Below, in pieces: positions 27,701 through 38,700 of a stretch of 39,189 bases of DNA (position 1 is its first letter; each line of letters starts with the position of its first letter). The DNA is from Tieghemiomyces parasiticus (Eukaryota; Kickxellomycota; Dimargaritomycetes; Dimargaritales; Dimargaritaceae): the NCBI GenBank assembly GCA_027575765.1, contig JANBPT010000387.1:1-39189 (forward strand). Direction: 5' to 3'. Position numbers and translations under genes: made by a program. The notes beneath the pieces are model-generated. The model had not been told where the DNA came from and searched no databases. It saw only the letters and a program-made list of their open reading frames with translations.

Positions 27701-30266
27701 CACTACTGCCGCTACCGATGATGTATCGACTGTACCTGGCGCCTCCCCACCCGTCGGTGCCAAAACGGCAGCCCGTGCGGTGGCCTCACCCTCCCGTCGG
27801 AAGGGCGCTAAGACTGCTGTCACCGCCACCACTGCGGGCCCAAGTGGGAGTTCGACCGTGTCTACGACTGCCACCGAAACGGACGCAGCTCCGGTCGAGA
27901 CGACTCCAACTACAGCCGCCGCGATCGTAACTACCACACCGACCACCGACGCCACGGGCACTCCGGTTGATCTGGCCGCCCTGGGCACCCCCGTCCGTCC
28001 ACCCAACCAGTTCCGACCCCCTACGAGCGGACCGCCCCTACCCAACCAGCTCTCAGCCTTGGCCCTCCAGTTCGCTAGCCTAACCCCGGCGCAGAAACTT
28101 TCGCTGTTACGCCAGCAGCAGCAGCAGCAGGCAAACCACCATTACCAGCAGATGTTCCAGCACCAGCAACAGCAGCAGCAGCACCAACTGCCCCAACCGC
28201 AGCTAATCCCCCCACAACTGCCCCCAGGGCTAAACGGCCAGCAGCAACTCAGCCCCGAAGATTTCCAGAAGCTGCAGCAGGCCCAACAGGTCACCCAGGC
28301 CCAGCTCCGCCAGCACTTACAGCGGGCCCAACTTGCCCACCAACAGCACCAGCAGCAGCACCAACAGCAGCAGCAGCTCCTACAGATGCAGCAGCAGCTC
28401 CAGGCCTCACCGAACCGCCCGGTCGCAACGGCCAACGAGGGTGACGGTAGTAACCACGGTACCCCAGGCGGTGCGGCCATGTCCCCCAGTCCCGGTGGCA
28501 CCGTCCGACCCGCATTGCCCACCGGTGCTAACCCGCAGATGGGCAGTGCGCGGGCAGCCCAGCTGAACAGTTTGCTCGCCGCGCGTCTCCAGCAAACCCA
28601 AATGTCACCCGCGGACCTCATGGCGATCGTAGAGAAGCAGCGTCAGCATGTTCAGCAGCAGCAGCAGCAACAGCAACAGCAACATGCTTCACCCACTCCG
28701 TTACCCCAGAACTTCAACGCCGACAAGCTGCGCATGTACCTATTCCAGCAGCAGCAACTGGCAGCCGTCCAGGCGCAGATGAACCACCCCAACGCCATGG
28801 CCGCAGCAGCCGCGGCGGGACTCCAGCCACAGCCGTCTCGACCGATAGGCGCTAGCCCCATGATGAGCCCACCACGCCACGGCCACCCGTCCCCGGTCCG
28901 GCCCATGATGAGCCCCATGTCTATGCCCATGCAGATGATGGGCAGCCCGCCCTCGGGACTCTCCCCGAACCTAGGCGGGCCCGGCGGTTTGTTGGGTACT
29001 CCGCGTCCACCCCAGCCGCGCCCCATGATGCCACTGGGGGCTAACGGACTTACCCCACCAGGAGCGAACAGTGGTGCCGCAGGGAACTCGCTGGCAGCCG
29101 CCCTGCATCCGCACGCCGCTGCCGCTACCACCACCACCAACCACAGTAACAACAACCCTCAGGCCATATCTCCCCGTCCCTTCGGGGCTCTCAACCACTC
29201 GGGTACTACCATCCAAGGGTCACCGGTTCAGAATCCACAGACTCCGCCGAACCGACCGGCTCCCATCGGCGCAGCCTCCGCCGGCGGTGGCAACAGTGCT
29301 AGTAACTCCCCATCGAGTCTACAGCTCAATCCCAGCGGCATGTTCTCGCCCACGCCAGGCGCCAACCCACCCGGCAGTGGAGGCCAATCCGGTAACCTTA
29401 CCAACAACAGCAACAACGCGGCGGTGGCCGCTGCAATGCGAGCCTCTCTCGTGAATTACTCTGCCGCACTGCAAGCGTCCCTCCTCGGACCTAACCCTAA
29501 CCCGCTCATGGCTCAGGCGCTCAATAATGCCCAGCGCGCCGCGGCCGCGGCCCAAGCCGCCGCCATGGGCGCCACTACCTCCGGGGTGGGTAGTGGTGGT
29601 GGGATCGGGGGGAGTCCCGTAGGTGCTCAACTCCACTCTCCTCCGCACTTCATGATGTCGTCGCCCGGGATGCCTGCCCCGCCAACCAATAACCCGCACG
29701 CCCTGGCTAACCTCAACGCCAATTTCCTCGCGGCGACGGCTAACGCTCCGTCATCGTCGTCGCCATCGCCGTCGTCGGTGACATCGGCCCAAGCATCACC
29801 GGCCCTCCTGGCCATGATGCGTAATTCGGGCGTCGGACCAGGACCGGCGGCAGCCGTAGCAGCAGCAGCAGCAACCGCAGCATCATCATCAGCATCGCCG
29901 TCACCGGGGACTTTACACCCGTCTTACGCGAACGGGTATCCTGGCAGCCAGTCGCCCGCCAACCACGGTGGTGGTGGTGGTATGGGTCATGGCGGCGTAG
30001 ATGGTGCGACCGGTAGTCTCACTGAAGGGGGGGGGCCTCAGTTGATGGCACCCACGGTTAGTAGCGGACCGTCCAGTCAAATGGGTAGCCCTAACTTGCG
30101 GCCCGGTGTCATCGGTACCGCCGGGTTGAATATCGAAATGGTCGGGTCGCCCGGTAGACCCGTTAGCGCCCAGAACTCACCTGCCGTCGGCCAGACCTCT
30201 TCTGCCTCGCAAGCGTCCCCGACAATTGGTAGTAATGCGCCGCCCCCGTCATCGTCGGCCAGATAA
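24795..30266 (+). CDS. EAF1: NuA4 scaffold subunit Eaf1/Vid21 (HSA and SANT domains)
   Basis: A single 1823-residue frame from ATG 24795 to TAA 30266. An N-terminal coiled-coil-like stretch (SLKRTYQELYDRELEELRRE, about 19-38) is followed by an HSA domain at about 242-300 (HWDFLLDEMQWLQADFKEER, then WVLAWH) and a Myb/SANT domain at about 538-592 (WTPEADTRLQALVEQYGGNW, CYDRWRYLSP). There is no Snf2 ATPase, which matches fungal Eaf1/Vid21 and not animal p400. Eaf1 is the assembly platform of the NuA4 histone H4/H2A acetyltransferase; its HSA domain binds actin and Arp4, and the SANT domain helps anchor Tra1. The C-terminal two thirds is low complexity: Ala-rich near 830-880, Gln-rich about 1100-1320, then Pro/Asn/Ser/Gly/Ala-rich to the end. 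A 5.5-kb single exon is unusual beside intron-rich neighbours. Confidence 0.9.
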   Translation: MHVTDDPTAPNGSELETGSLKRTYQELYDRELEELRREHERNALELYFWKFQSPEPAEIRPANPEEECKPSEAAPAADPLTVDWDNLGRSSSFREFLTRRMALPDDPAPHPVASPPPSSTTAKVDFTPVPLSTLQARLVKSLPVARHRRAARVVQRARLFSAGRRKPTAHRRHATGRTLDLYGWQYKVQHQPLAKALQSARKFLTTGDWRVARDELRAAKVLRRVETLKSQNLWSFRQMERHEAPARAKTHWDFLLDEMQWLQADFKEERRFKVAVCYQVGRWVLAWHAAADKTTLCVKGRRPENIPSTAMDVDAQHGAAAAQPSAADWLTLLDPNAPLVHDPALFQTVLAHFHEHPLLVPPVFDEHAAYEDTAESSALVPVSHLMNTLVGFAEVVQPEDAVGPSSPHSEAVLSDLLAHVLAEMAAQPAAFTGESECILPSTNPAEARDVRAHPDDYELPADRTASFGLSAYDGGYTGDLAIYRPARVARDLPGTQRYAEAGLPPALFTNRHPVDPATQLGPSPATVAPPDLPSASPAAWTPEADTRLQALVEQYGGNWSLVASALTADTHLPGSAPRNPRDCYDRWRYLSPHLVYVMPAGLDSAPTTVASTPIATTFGSDGPPSLSAAAALAAGRPDPTMATAAATAPTLGAEVVRGQRLQSFAEAIAKAQKKRQEIQTRTEQALASRPKRISALETTSNEVASADASAAPAATTNEPGNAGDVGAAEANGGEASGTVEQGDSIPATPTGAQPASASGVAYRSPLELSAAKQELDVQMAQITMRQRSLTSSQWAMQNLARSMMGRAQGPPNRPLPVRPPTLPMAGGPSPAGVPSNFPPNHPAALLNASLAAAAAGSGGGPSAPNLAAAAAAAGSGTGAPAGAVPRLTPEQMRAFLIQRQQWAYQQLASARASGNPVAIQQATAFLAAFTSSMQGMARPPAAPSATTPGGLPAQEGSTASNTTSTATVPTTAATDDVSTVPGASPPVGAKTAARAVASPSRRKGAKTAVTATTAGPSGSSTVSTTATETDAAPVETTPTTAAAIVTTTPTTDATGTPVDLAALGTPVRPPNQFRPPTSGPPLPNQLSALALQFASLTPAQKLSLLRQQQQQQANHHYQQMFQHQQQQQQHQLPQPQLIPPQLPPGLNGQQQLSPEDFQKLQQAQQVTQAQLRQHLQRAQLAHQQHQQQHQQQQQLLQMQQQLQASPNRPVATANEGDGSNHGTPGGAAMSPSPGGTVRPALPTGANPQMGSARAAQLNSLLAARLQQTQMSPADLMAIVEKQRQHVQQQQQQQQQQHASPTPLPQNFNADKLRMYLFQQQQLAAVQAQMNHPNAMAAAAAAGLQPQPSRPIGASPMMSPPRHGHPSPVRPMMSPMSMPMQMMGSPPSGLSPNLGGPGGLLGTPRPPQPRPMMPLGANGLTPPGANSGAAGNSLAAALHPHAAAATTTTNHSNNNPQAISPRPFGALNHSGTTIQGSPVQNPQTPPNRPAPIGAASAGGGNSASNSPSSLQLNPSGMFSPTPGANPPGSGGQSGNLTNNSNNAAVAAAMRASLVNYSAALQASLLGPNPNPLMAQALNNAQRAAAAAQAAAMGATTSGVGSGGGIGGSPVGAQLHSPPHFMMSSPGMPAPPTNNPHALANLNANFLAATANAPSSSSPSPSSVTSAQASPALLAMMRNSGVGPGPAAAVAAAAATAASSSASPSPGTLHPSYANGYPGSQSPANHGGGGGMGHGGVDGATGSLTEGGGPQLMAPTVSSGPSSQMGSPNLRPGVIGTAGLNIEMVGSPGRPVSAQNSPAVGQTSSASQASPTIGSNAPPPSSSAR
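28104..28395 (+). repeat. CAG/CAA codon-rich tract encoding polyglutamine in Eaf1
   Basis: A dense series of CAG runs with some CAA and CAC codons, encoding repeated Gln stretches separated by His, Leu and Pro residues. A second run of ten Gln codons is at 28653-28682. Such tracts usually vary in length between strains. Confidence 0.8.
28653..28682 (+). repeat. (CAG/CAA)10 tract in Eaf1
   Basis: Ten consecutive Gln codons, five CAG followed by alternating CAA and CAG. The CAA interruptions are those expected to stabilise such a tract. Confidence 0.85.
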
Positions 30267-31030
30267 CTGAGGGGCTAAGCGGTGATGAGCCCCGCGTAGC
30301 CTTTGCTTCCCGTTGTAGACGACGACACCTTCCAACAATCCGGTTGATTAGGAACCCTGCCCGGCTTTGACTCCGCGATCTTTTTCCTTAGATAACCCTG
30401 TGCGCCTCACTACCGCCACGGCAGATACAGGATTACTACACAGTCGCTTTCGTTAGTTATATTAAAGTCCAACTTGTACAGCCCGTATAACTGAAGACGT
30501 TTGCCTTCCCAATGGAAACTGGACGCCTCCTTCTTTTTACAAACACTCAATACGGTAGACGAATCTAGCCGTTCCCCGGCAGTCCATCTGGATAACATCA
30601 GAACCACCATAGAATTTACTAAGCTAACCGAGGCCGCATGTGAGAATACGTTAAAATAGCCTCCTGCATCAGCCTCTAGTGGTTATTCGACGAGCAGATA
30701 CCGGGCCAAACCGGTAGGTCGAAGGAAACGACCAGAAGACAGGATGGCAACCCAAGGTGGAGCGGATTCGATAAGCTTGGAATCTCTAGGACAGAGCAAA
30801 AATTCCTTAAAGGAGATAAAACCAATCGCAAGAGGGAGGGGAGAATAGAGACACACACAAAAAAAAGTACGCACCGTACACGAAAAAAAAAAAACAAGGT
30901 AAGCGATAACTAACTGGGGGGGGGTGTACAGCGGGGTGAACAAGGAAGAAGTAGTAGAGACGCCCTAGTCGGCACCTCCTTGGCTCATGTTCACCATCCC
31001 AGGCGTAAACACCCCACGATTGTAGAGAAT
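30267..31030. other. Convergent 3' region between Eaf1/Vid21 and 14-3-3
   Basis: 764 bases between two converging genes. Contains purine runs and poly-A near 30860-30895, but no canonical AATAAA in either direction at a usual distance. Small frames here have no recognisable features. Confidence 0.4.
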
Positions 31031-31825
31031 CTAGGCCTTTGGCGTCTCCACGTCCTCTACGTCGGCGTCCTCGCCGGCGGGCTCCTCGCTGCCATCCCGC
31101 TGGGCGTCATCCTGCATCTGCTCCTGGCTCCAGAGCGTCAGGTTGTCGCGGAGGAGCTGCATGATGAGAGTGGAGTCCTTGTACGAGTCCTCGCTGAGCT
31201 GGTCGAGCTCGGCAATGGCGCCGTCAAAGGCCTGTTGGGCCAGTGTGCAAGCCTGGTCGGGCGAGTTGACAATCTCGTAGTAGAAGACCGAGAAGTTGAG
31301 GGCCAGGCCCAGGCGGATAGGGTGAGTGGAGGGCAGCTTCTCATCGGCGATCTCGGTGGCATCCTGGTAGGCCTTGAGGGCGGCGTCGGAGGCGTCCTTC
31401 TTGGTGGTACCTGTGGAGAATTCGGCGAGGTAACGGTGGTAGTCACCCTTCATCTTGTAGTAGAAGACCTGGGACTCGCTGTTGGCAGCCTTGGGGATCA
31501 GGTCGTCGGTGAGCACCTGGAGCACGTCATTGCAAATGTCAGCAAGCTCGGCCTCAATCTTGCTGCGGTAGGGGCCGACCAGGGCGAGGTGGGCCTCGTT
31601 CTCCTTGCTCTTCTCCTTGTTCTCAATGGAGGACACGATGCGCCACGACGCCCGGCGGGAACCAATGACATTCTTGTAGGCCACAGATAGCAGGTTGCGC
31701 TCCTCAACGGTAAGCTCACCGTCGAGCTTAGCCACCTCCTTCATGAAGGACACCATCTCGTCGTACCGCTCGGCCTGCTCGGCAAGGCGGGCCATGTAGA
31801 CCTTGTTGTCGCGTTCCTGGACCAT
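31031..31825 (-). CDS. 14-3-3 family phosphoserine/threonine-binding protein
   Basis: One exon, 264 residues, the normal fungal 14-3-3 length. Signature 1 is [11 protein letters not shown] (43-53) and signature 2 is [19 protein letters not shown] near the C-terminus. The phosphate-binding residues of the family are present: K51, R58, R131 and Y132 (in [10 protein letters not shown]). 14-3-3 dimers bind phosphorylated partners (RSxpSxP-type sites) and act in signalling, cell cycle and metabolism. The C-terminal tail after the last helix is acidic ([14 protein letters not shown]), as is usual. Codon use is strongly biased to C/G-ending codons (for example CTC, AAG, GTC), suggesting high expression. 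A 5' UTR intron is possible: a minus-strand GTAAGT donor at 32422 and a CAG acceptor about 60 bases before the ATG, but this is unproven. Confidence 0.97.
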   Translation of the reverse strand: MVQERDNKVYMARLAEQAERYDEMVSFMKEVAKLDGELTVEERNLLSVAYKNVIGSRRASWRIVSSIENKEKSKENEAHLALVGPYRSKIEAELADICNDVLQVLTDDLIPKAANSESQVFYYKMKGDYHRYLAEFSTGTTKKDASDAALKAYQDATEIADEKLPSTHPIRLGLALNFSVFYYEIVNSPDQACTLAQQAFDGAIAELDQLSEDSYKDSTLIMQLLRDNLTLWSQEQMQDDAQRDGSEEPAGEDADVEDVETPKA

Positions 31826-34800
31826 GATGTCGAGTTAAAGAGTGTGCGAGTGTGTGGGAAGGGCGAGGTTGCGGATTGCTGTTTCTTCACTACACTGGAT
31901 AGACAGGAGGCGAGCGGAGATATGCAGAGATGACGTAATGACCAACAGGGAGGACGTGATAGGCCAGGGCAAAGGGAGTATAAAAGGAGATGAAGGAGGG
32001 GGGCAGATGAGGTAGATGGTTGAGATGGTTAGCGTTTGAGATGGGTGGATTGGTCACGATGAAGCCGTCAGTTGACCATCCAAACGGTTGGGAACAACGG
32101 TTAGCGGTAGCACACCTTCCTCACCGAGGAGGAGAGGGCCAAGGCCTGAAGCGTTTAGAGGACACCAGGCTCGCGACTCTGGTTCCTCCCCCTTAGATAA
32201 CAGGGAGAGCCCAGATAATCAGTCAAGCATGGCCAGTCCCCAGGGTAGACTGGTAACAACAGCTGACGTATCCTAGGAAGTGGAGAGCCCTAGCAGATGA
32301 CCTCGGGTGGCACTGATGTCGCGGTCCTGGACAAAACATCCGAGGGGCAGCGGATACGATGGGCCGGTCATCTGGTTGAACCCATCACGAGTCACAACGC
32401 GATGAGGGATGAGTCTACTTACAGAGTGCAGAAGTAAAATAAGTTGAGCAGAAGGAGGGGGGAAGTTGTGAAAAGGGCCGAGTCGAGGTTGAAGAGTGAC
32501 TGATAAAGGACTAGGCGTTGGAGAAAAGGGGATGGGCCAGGTAACGAGGAGGGGGGGGAGGAGGATGGCCAAATGCTGCCTACCAAGTGCGGTGGGCTTT
32601 GGGGACAGGGGAGTGAGTAGTGTCGGGGAAGGTGTGGGGGGGAAGGGAGGGGGTGCAGGGAAAAGCGGAAGGCAGCGATGGAGAGGAGCCAATGGAAGGA
32701 AGCGATGAGGGTAGGGTTTTAAATAGTCCAGGTGCGGCCGAGTAGCATGTAGCGCTAGGTGGCGGAGGACCGTCTACGCCCTCGAAGGGGCATATAGACC
32801 AGACGGTGGCGATGGTGCCCTACCCTGTATGCTCCACTCGTAGTCCCCAGCACCCCCCTCCTCCACTCCTCACCTCCTCATTTTACAAAAGGTGACGCGG
32901 GGGCCATGCGGCTCGCAGCGTACAGAGGGAAGGGACAAAGGGATTGGGGAAGGCGTAAATGATCACCATCGGACCCACCGTTCGCAGTTACGGGCCCCGC
33001 GGTACCGGCACCCTCGACAGTAGTGGCCCTATCCCACGGCTGTGGCGGTGAAGGGCCACAGGCAATAGAGCAGCCTTTGCGACATCTCCGCCTGACCCGG
33101 AGGCAAGGACGTGTGCAACCTTCCGCCCCATCGTCTCACCCACGAGCCCTACCACCCTCAAGACACCCGCGGTAGAAGGGCGGGTGTACGTGCATATACG
33201 TGTGAGTTGGAGACTTAATGCCAGCCACCACAGCACGAACGACGCGTTCGACCGACACTTTAATAAATGTAACTAGCCGCAAACCGTTACCCTTGACGTC
33301 GGTGATCTTGGGCCCCACAATCGCCGGCGTCCGCCTGATAGGCCTATCCGCTTCGCTGGTCCCTTTCAGTGCCAAGTCAATCTCCACTCACCGCCCATAA
33401 TACGCACCCCTCCTCCCCCGCGGCACTGACAGACACAGGCTATGGAGCTAGGATGGACCGGGCCTACTCCCTAATTGCTAGCGAATGCCCCGGCTGGGAT
33501 GGGTGGTTCCGGGCAGTCACCCTTCGCCACGTCAGTCGGGCGCACATTGGTCGATATTGGCACCCTTGGTAGCGACGAGGCCGTGGAGACAGTAGGGCGC
33601 TCCGATGATCCATCTCCCCCGCCGTAGTCACCCGAGCGGATAGACCTGGGCCATGACCACTGATGAGGTGGGTGGGGGGAGAGGAAGAGCACGGGACTGG
33701 ACCTGTGCAGCGGGGGAGGGGGGAAATGAGGGATTGCCCTTTTCATTGACTATGGGCACGCTCTTGGTCGATTCGGACGATTGGAAGGCACTGCACCACG
33801 ACAGCATGGGGCGAATCGGTGGTACTACTTTGGGGCGTATGGGCACAATGGCTCGCCGTCACGGGACTTGGCGCTACCATCTAGTCCGTCCCTTGAGTGA
33901 CCGTGCTTCCGCTCGCTTCAAAGCCCACATCGCACTCCTAAAGTAAGGCCGGCCTAGTGCCCTCCGCCCCAGTGCGCTAAGGCTTTGTCCTGCCCTCCTA
34001 CCCTTGGCCTATGCGACTGAGTACAATGGGTGGTACTCAGCCACAGTGACAAGCGGTCGCCTGACCCCTCCGACCTAGCGCCCACTGGCCCCAGTGCTAA
34101 CCATGGCAGTGCAGCCTCTTCACACTGGCCCATCGCACCAGTCTCCAAGTTAGCGCGACACAAGTCATATCCGAGCAAAGTAAGGCTACGCAGTCATCGT
34201 CCCCATCCCTCCTGACCGCAAAATAAGGTTGATAGTTGCCATCACGAGCCAACCACCGGAGGGCCAGTGAAACGACGTTTTGGTCGAAGGCATTTTAGCT
34301 ACTGACGGCGGACGCATCTGCACCTCGGCCCACCATCTGGACCACTGTAGGCGTCGCAAATAAAGCTACGGCATCCAACTCCAACGCTTTTAATATCGGA
34401 AATTGTCAGCCGGCAACCTCGGCCGAGCTGCAGGTGGGGTAGCCCATCCCCCCCTCCACCAATAAACATTTGGCGATACGAATTCCCAGGTCCTTCTGGG
34501 CGACTGGCCTGCGTGGCGATCCAACGGAAGCTTGACATTCAAAACGGATCATCAAAATCAACCTCGGCAGCACTCTCTGGCCAAGAACTCAGGAACAACT
34601 GTCAACATTTTTGGTTCCTAATACTCCGCTATTAAAACCGTAAGTGTCCCTGCCCCTTAGGTGTTTGCAGGCCCAGCATATCGATAATTGACTTACAGAT
34701 ATGCCTGTCTCGCTTTGTTTTTCAGCCAAACCATTTGAGAGCTCGATGCAGTCACGGTCATCCCTGACATGGAGGGTGCAGCTTGATGGTTGCCTATATA

Positions 34801-35764
34801 ACTATACCAACATTGAGTGTATGGCCGCATTATTTATTCAGGTACCAAAGTAAAAATAAAATAAAGAAGACCCTGCTCTAGAAGGCTCTTTACGACATAT
34901 AAGGCATCCATCCCAACGCCAACCTACACTATTTACCGCTCCCCTCTCACTCGTTAACAAGGTGATGTATCATTTGGCCACAGGTTAAGTGTTAACCAGT
35001 ATCTAGCGATTCGTAATCCCTTAGCCGCCCAAGGATTAGAGGCTCATTTCCCGCAACAGTCATAGTCTCTAAATGATCACACCTCAGAGATCTTTCACCC
35101 TGCATCAGAACATCTTGTCCTACGTCGTTTGATAAAATGGTTGGTCGGTTCTCCAAAGGTATACCACTTACAATTAGGTGAGTTGTAGTTTCCGACGATG
35201 GTCTCCCCAGCCCCTCCGTGGGTACGCTGTCGATTTGCTCTGCCACAACCTCTCCATCTCATATTTTTTTTTTGTATCATGCGGGTAGATGCAAGGCTGG
35301 TTTCTTCTGGACCAAGCGCGCCAGCCTGCGTCAACGACTGGCATTCAACGAGGTAAATAGCCATATATATACACGCAAAAGTTTATTGGTACCTGTCTCC
35401 CGTACTCGCGTATCTACCAAATCCATAGGTTTGGCTGTTCACCTATTGTGTCCAACCCAGCGCCCAACTATGACCAGGCCTAGGTCATTTAGCGCTGCGA
35501 TTCAGGGAGCGGCAGAGGACAGTCAGGCCTGGTGCACTGATCTCCGGTGGTTTTGGGTTGACCAGTAGATTGGCCCATACGAATAGTCAAACGGTGGTAG
35601 TTGGATGCTGGGAAGATGATGTCTATTTTTTAAAATAAAAATAAAAATAGGGTAGTGAAGGTGAGGGAGCGGGCAGCACAGGAATGGTCATCCTAGGCCA
35701 CGAGCCTTATTCACTGGGAAGGGGGGGGGCGGAGTCGGCGGGTTGAAAGGTTCCCAAAAATAAA
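31826..35764. other. About 3.9 kb without a supported gene
   Basis: The largest unexplained gap, upstream of 14-3-3 and downstream of the ITFG1-like gene. The part nearest 14-3-3 (about 32440-32700) is strongly purine-rich on the plus strand, so pyrimidine-rich on the 14-3-3 sense strand, a common pattern for strong fungal promoters. A plus-strand TATAAAAG lies near 31979. Open frames (for example 33136-33387 minus, 33653-33946 plus, 35218-35568 plus) show no recognisable motif or splice continuation. A T9 run is at about 35265-35273, and an A/T-rich block (TTTTTTAAAATAAAAATAAAAAT) lies near 35626-35648. Confidence 0.5.
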
Positions 35765-38700
35765 CTATAGCGCGTCAAAGTTGATGACATGTAGAGTGCG
35801 GTCCTTTTCTCGCTTGTCCTCCCGCTACAGCGTAGCAAGAAGGTGAGTGGGTAGATACAAAATGGATGGGCGATAAAGGTTAATAATTAAGCGGAAAACG
35901 CGATGCACGTAGCTTTGCCGCGCCGCCAGCCAGTGGATGTATTCGTTGGCACTAAAAACACGCAATCTGAGTAGGATCTAACCTTTTCTACCCAAGTCAG
36001 GGTGCCCACGGTGACGGCCAGGACGAATACGGTGACCAACAGGACGATGAGTACCCCGATGGCTGATGAACTAAGATTGATGTACAGTTCGATACGCCAG
36101 CTAAGCAGACGTAGAGAAAAGTGAATTATTGGACCGGGATGCATCCGGAGTGGACGAGGGACGGTAGTGGCGAAGGGAAGCGATGATGATGAGTGGAGGT
36201 GAGTACAAAAGGTTAGTGTAACGTCCTTCGGTTGGTGTGCGACCCTCCCGTGGCGACTCAAGCCACCCAGTGCGAAACAGATAACAAGGTGGGTCAGAGG
36301 CGTCGGGATGAAATACGGAGGGAGGCGGTGGAGGACCAGACGGTTCCCTAGCCTTGGGCCCTCCCAGCTGCTGCCGGCCACTGGCCACCAATGGCGTCCG
36401 TTATCGTCGTTTCCCCCCTCCATCTCTGCTAGGGTGTACCCAGCACGGACGCACTTGTGTGCAGGTTTCAGGACCGTCGCACCGTTGATTAGACACGGCC
36501 GAATCGGGTTTATCGTCACCTCCACTTACTTGTCAACGTCCTGCGAGGTGCCCTGCCACGGTGAGATGACCAGCTGGGAGTTGGGGATGATGCCGGCCCA
36601 CGTCCGGTGACTAACAGTCTGTTTTTAGGGGGTCGCCAGGATAGCCAGTGTGGGGTTGGGGGTAAATGGCAAGCATGGAAAAAAAAAGGTGGCAGGGAGG
36701 GGAAAAACAGAAAATGGGCATGTCGTGGGGATGTGGGGGCGTTAATCGTCAGTCTCCTCTTCATATTCCAGCTACTAGACGGCAGTCCATCACCGCTGCC
36801 GCAGGTGAGTGACTGACACCAAACATGGACAAGCTCCGCTTTTGCTCAACAAACCTGGTTATAAGTGGATCCTACGGCTAGCTCTTCGATGTAGTTGTTG
36901 GTGCGGCCGAGCCCGAACAGGTTGTACGGGGTGAGCCGGGCCATGTAGTTACTCTGTGGAAGCTGGGCGACCTGTACGGCGTGTTTGGTACCGGCGTTAT
37001 CCACAATGGTATATTTAAGGCTGGCGCCAGGGTAGTTCACGCCGTAAGGGACTGTCCGGGGGGAGTCCGGCTGGCCTGTCGAGCACCAATTGAGGCAAAC
37101 CCCATTCAACAAGAGGGTCTTGGCGAAGAAGGCGTCACTAAAAAAGTTGTTAAATAGAAGTTGCGTGGTCCGCGCGAGCGGGTTGGACCCGCCAGCGGAT
37201 CCTGATGTCAAGGCCACCACGTCCAGCGTGCCGTCGTCGTCCAGGTCAAAGAATAGGCCCGTCGGGAGGAGCTCGTTATCGGCGGTGGAGCCGGCGAGGA
37301 GGGCGGACCAGAATGACGGTGGCGCCCCGGTCTGAGCGTCTGGTTGTGACGGTAGAGCCAAGGCGTCCACCCCGCTGGTGGTGACGGCCAGGGACCGACG
37401 GTGCGCCGCACGAGCGGCAGGGGTGCAAAACAAGGCGCTGCAGGGTACGGACTGAAGGAGACGGATGGCGGCGATACCCGTAGCGGCTGTGCGCGTGGTC
37501 ACCATGAGGTCGGGAAACCCATCGTAGTTGAAATCCCCCAACTGTAGACGCAGCAGAAGGGCTCCGTGAAAGTTGGGGTCGGTGGTCACGAGCGTTTCCC
37601 CTGGTAGTAGGTCGGCAAGCGGTATGAAGACGTGACCGGTACTCCCGGTGATCGCCCCTACATCCAGCTGGAAGTCCGCGTCTGCCGAGCACAGGTCGGT
37701 GGCCGGGCGACAGTCAGACTTTTGGCCCAGCTTACAGAGTGGCTTCTGTTGGTTGTACACGACGTGGATGCCGCAGGCCGCCGTGCTAGACCCGCCATTA
37801 TCACAGGTCGCGAATACCAGATCAACCGCCCCGTCTGCGTCCATGTCAGCAAAACTGATGGGACCACTCCCGACGGGTAGCTCACCTTCGCGAGCAAATG
37901 TGAGGCCTGATGTGAGTGAGTTAGTCCAGATCTGGTAACCTGTGGCCCGCCCGGTTGAGTCGCCGCAGGTCACAAATAGGTCTGGTGACAAGAATAGAGG
38001 AAGTGCGAAGACGGGATCGGGCGGGTGAGAGGATGTGGAGGATTAGTGGGGTTGTCAAATGGAAGCCATGACTAGTGAGCGGGTGTAGTACCGCTTCACA
38101 CATAAGGTCTCAACTGGAGGCGAGGGCAGGGAGGGGGGCGGATAGACTGTCGACCAAAGGGCGCTGACATCAGCAGCGCACTGGACTTGGTGACATTGCT
38201 ATTCCAAAATAAGTCAACCCAGGTTTTTCGGCCGGATAGACGAATGAGTCAGTAGCAACTCTACCACCCACCTTCCTTATTGTCAAATAAGTAGTTTTAT
38301 CTTACCAGCTCGGCAGTCACCGTCGAGGTCGATCCAGGCGTTGGAGTGTGGCCGGGAGAATTCGCAAAGAGTGTGGCTCCCGCTCCCAAAGGTCAGGTCC
38401 TCACTGCAATAAAGTGCACGGTGGATCCAGGCGGGCAAAGTGGAGGCGGTGGAATACAAGGTGAAGCAAAGTGGACAATTATTAGCATGCCAGATTTAGG
38501 GCATTAGGATTATCATACGCAGTGTTGGGTAGGGAGCTGCGAAGGCGCGCGCATGCGCAGACCCGCTGGCGGGTAAGCCAGAGGCGCGAATGAGACGAGG
38601 CAATCCCGAGAGTGAAGGGCGGTCAGCCGTCTGGGGAATATTCTAGCGGCTCAAAGTCACTCTAAAGCCCTCTTACATTTCAAACAATGGCCGGGACGGG

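Noticed and set aside
33136..33387. Minus-strand frame beginning MEIDLALKGTSEADRP
   Set aside because: It looked protein-like, but the opposite strand is equally open, it matches no family, and no donor continues it.
35218..35568. 116-codon plus-strand frame
   Set aside because: No family resemblance or splice sites; it begins in AT-rich intergenic sequence and overlaps minus-strand frames of equal weakness.
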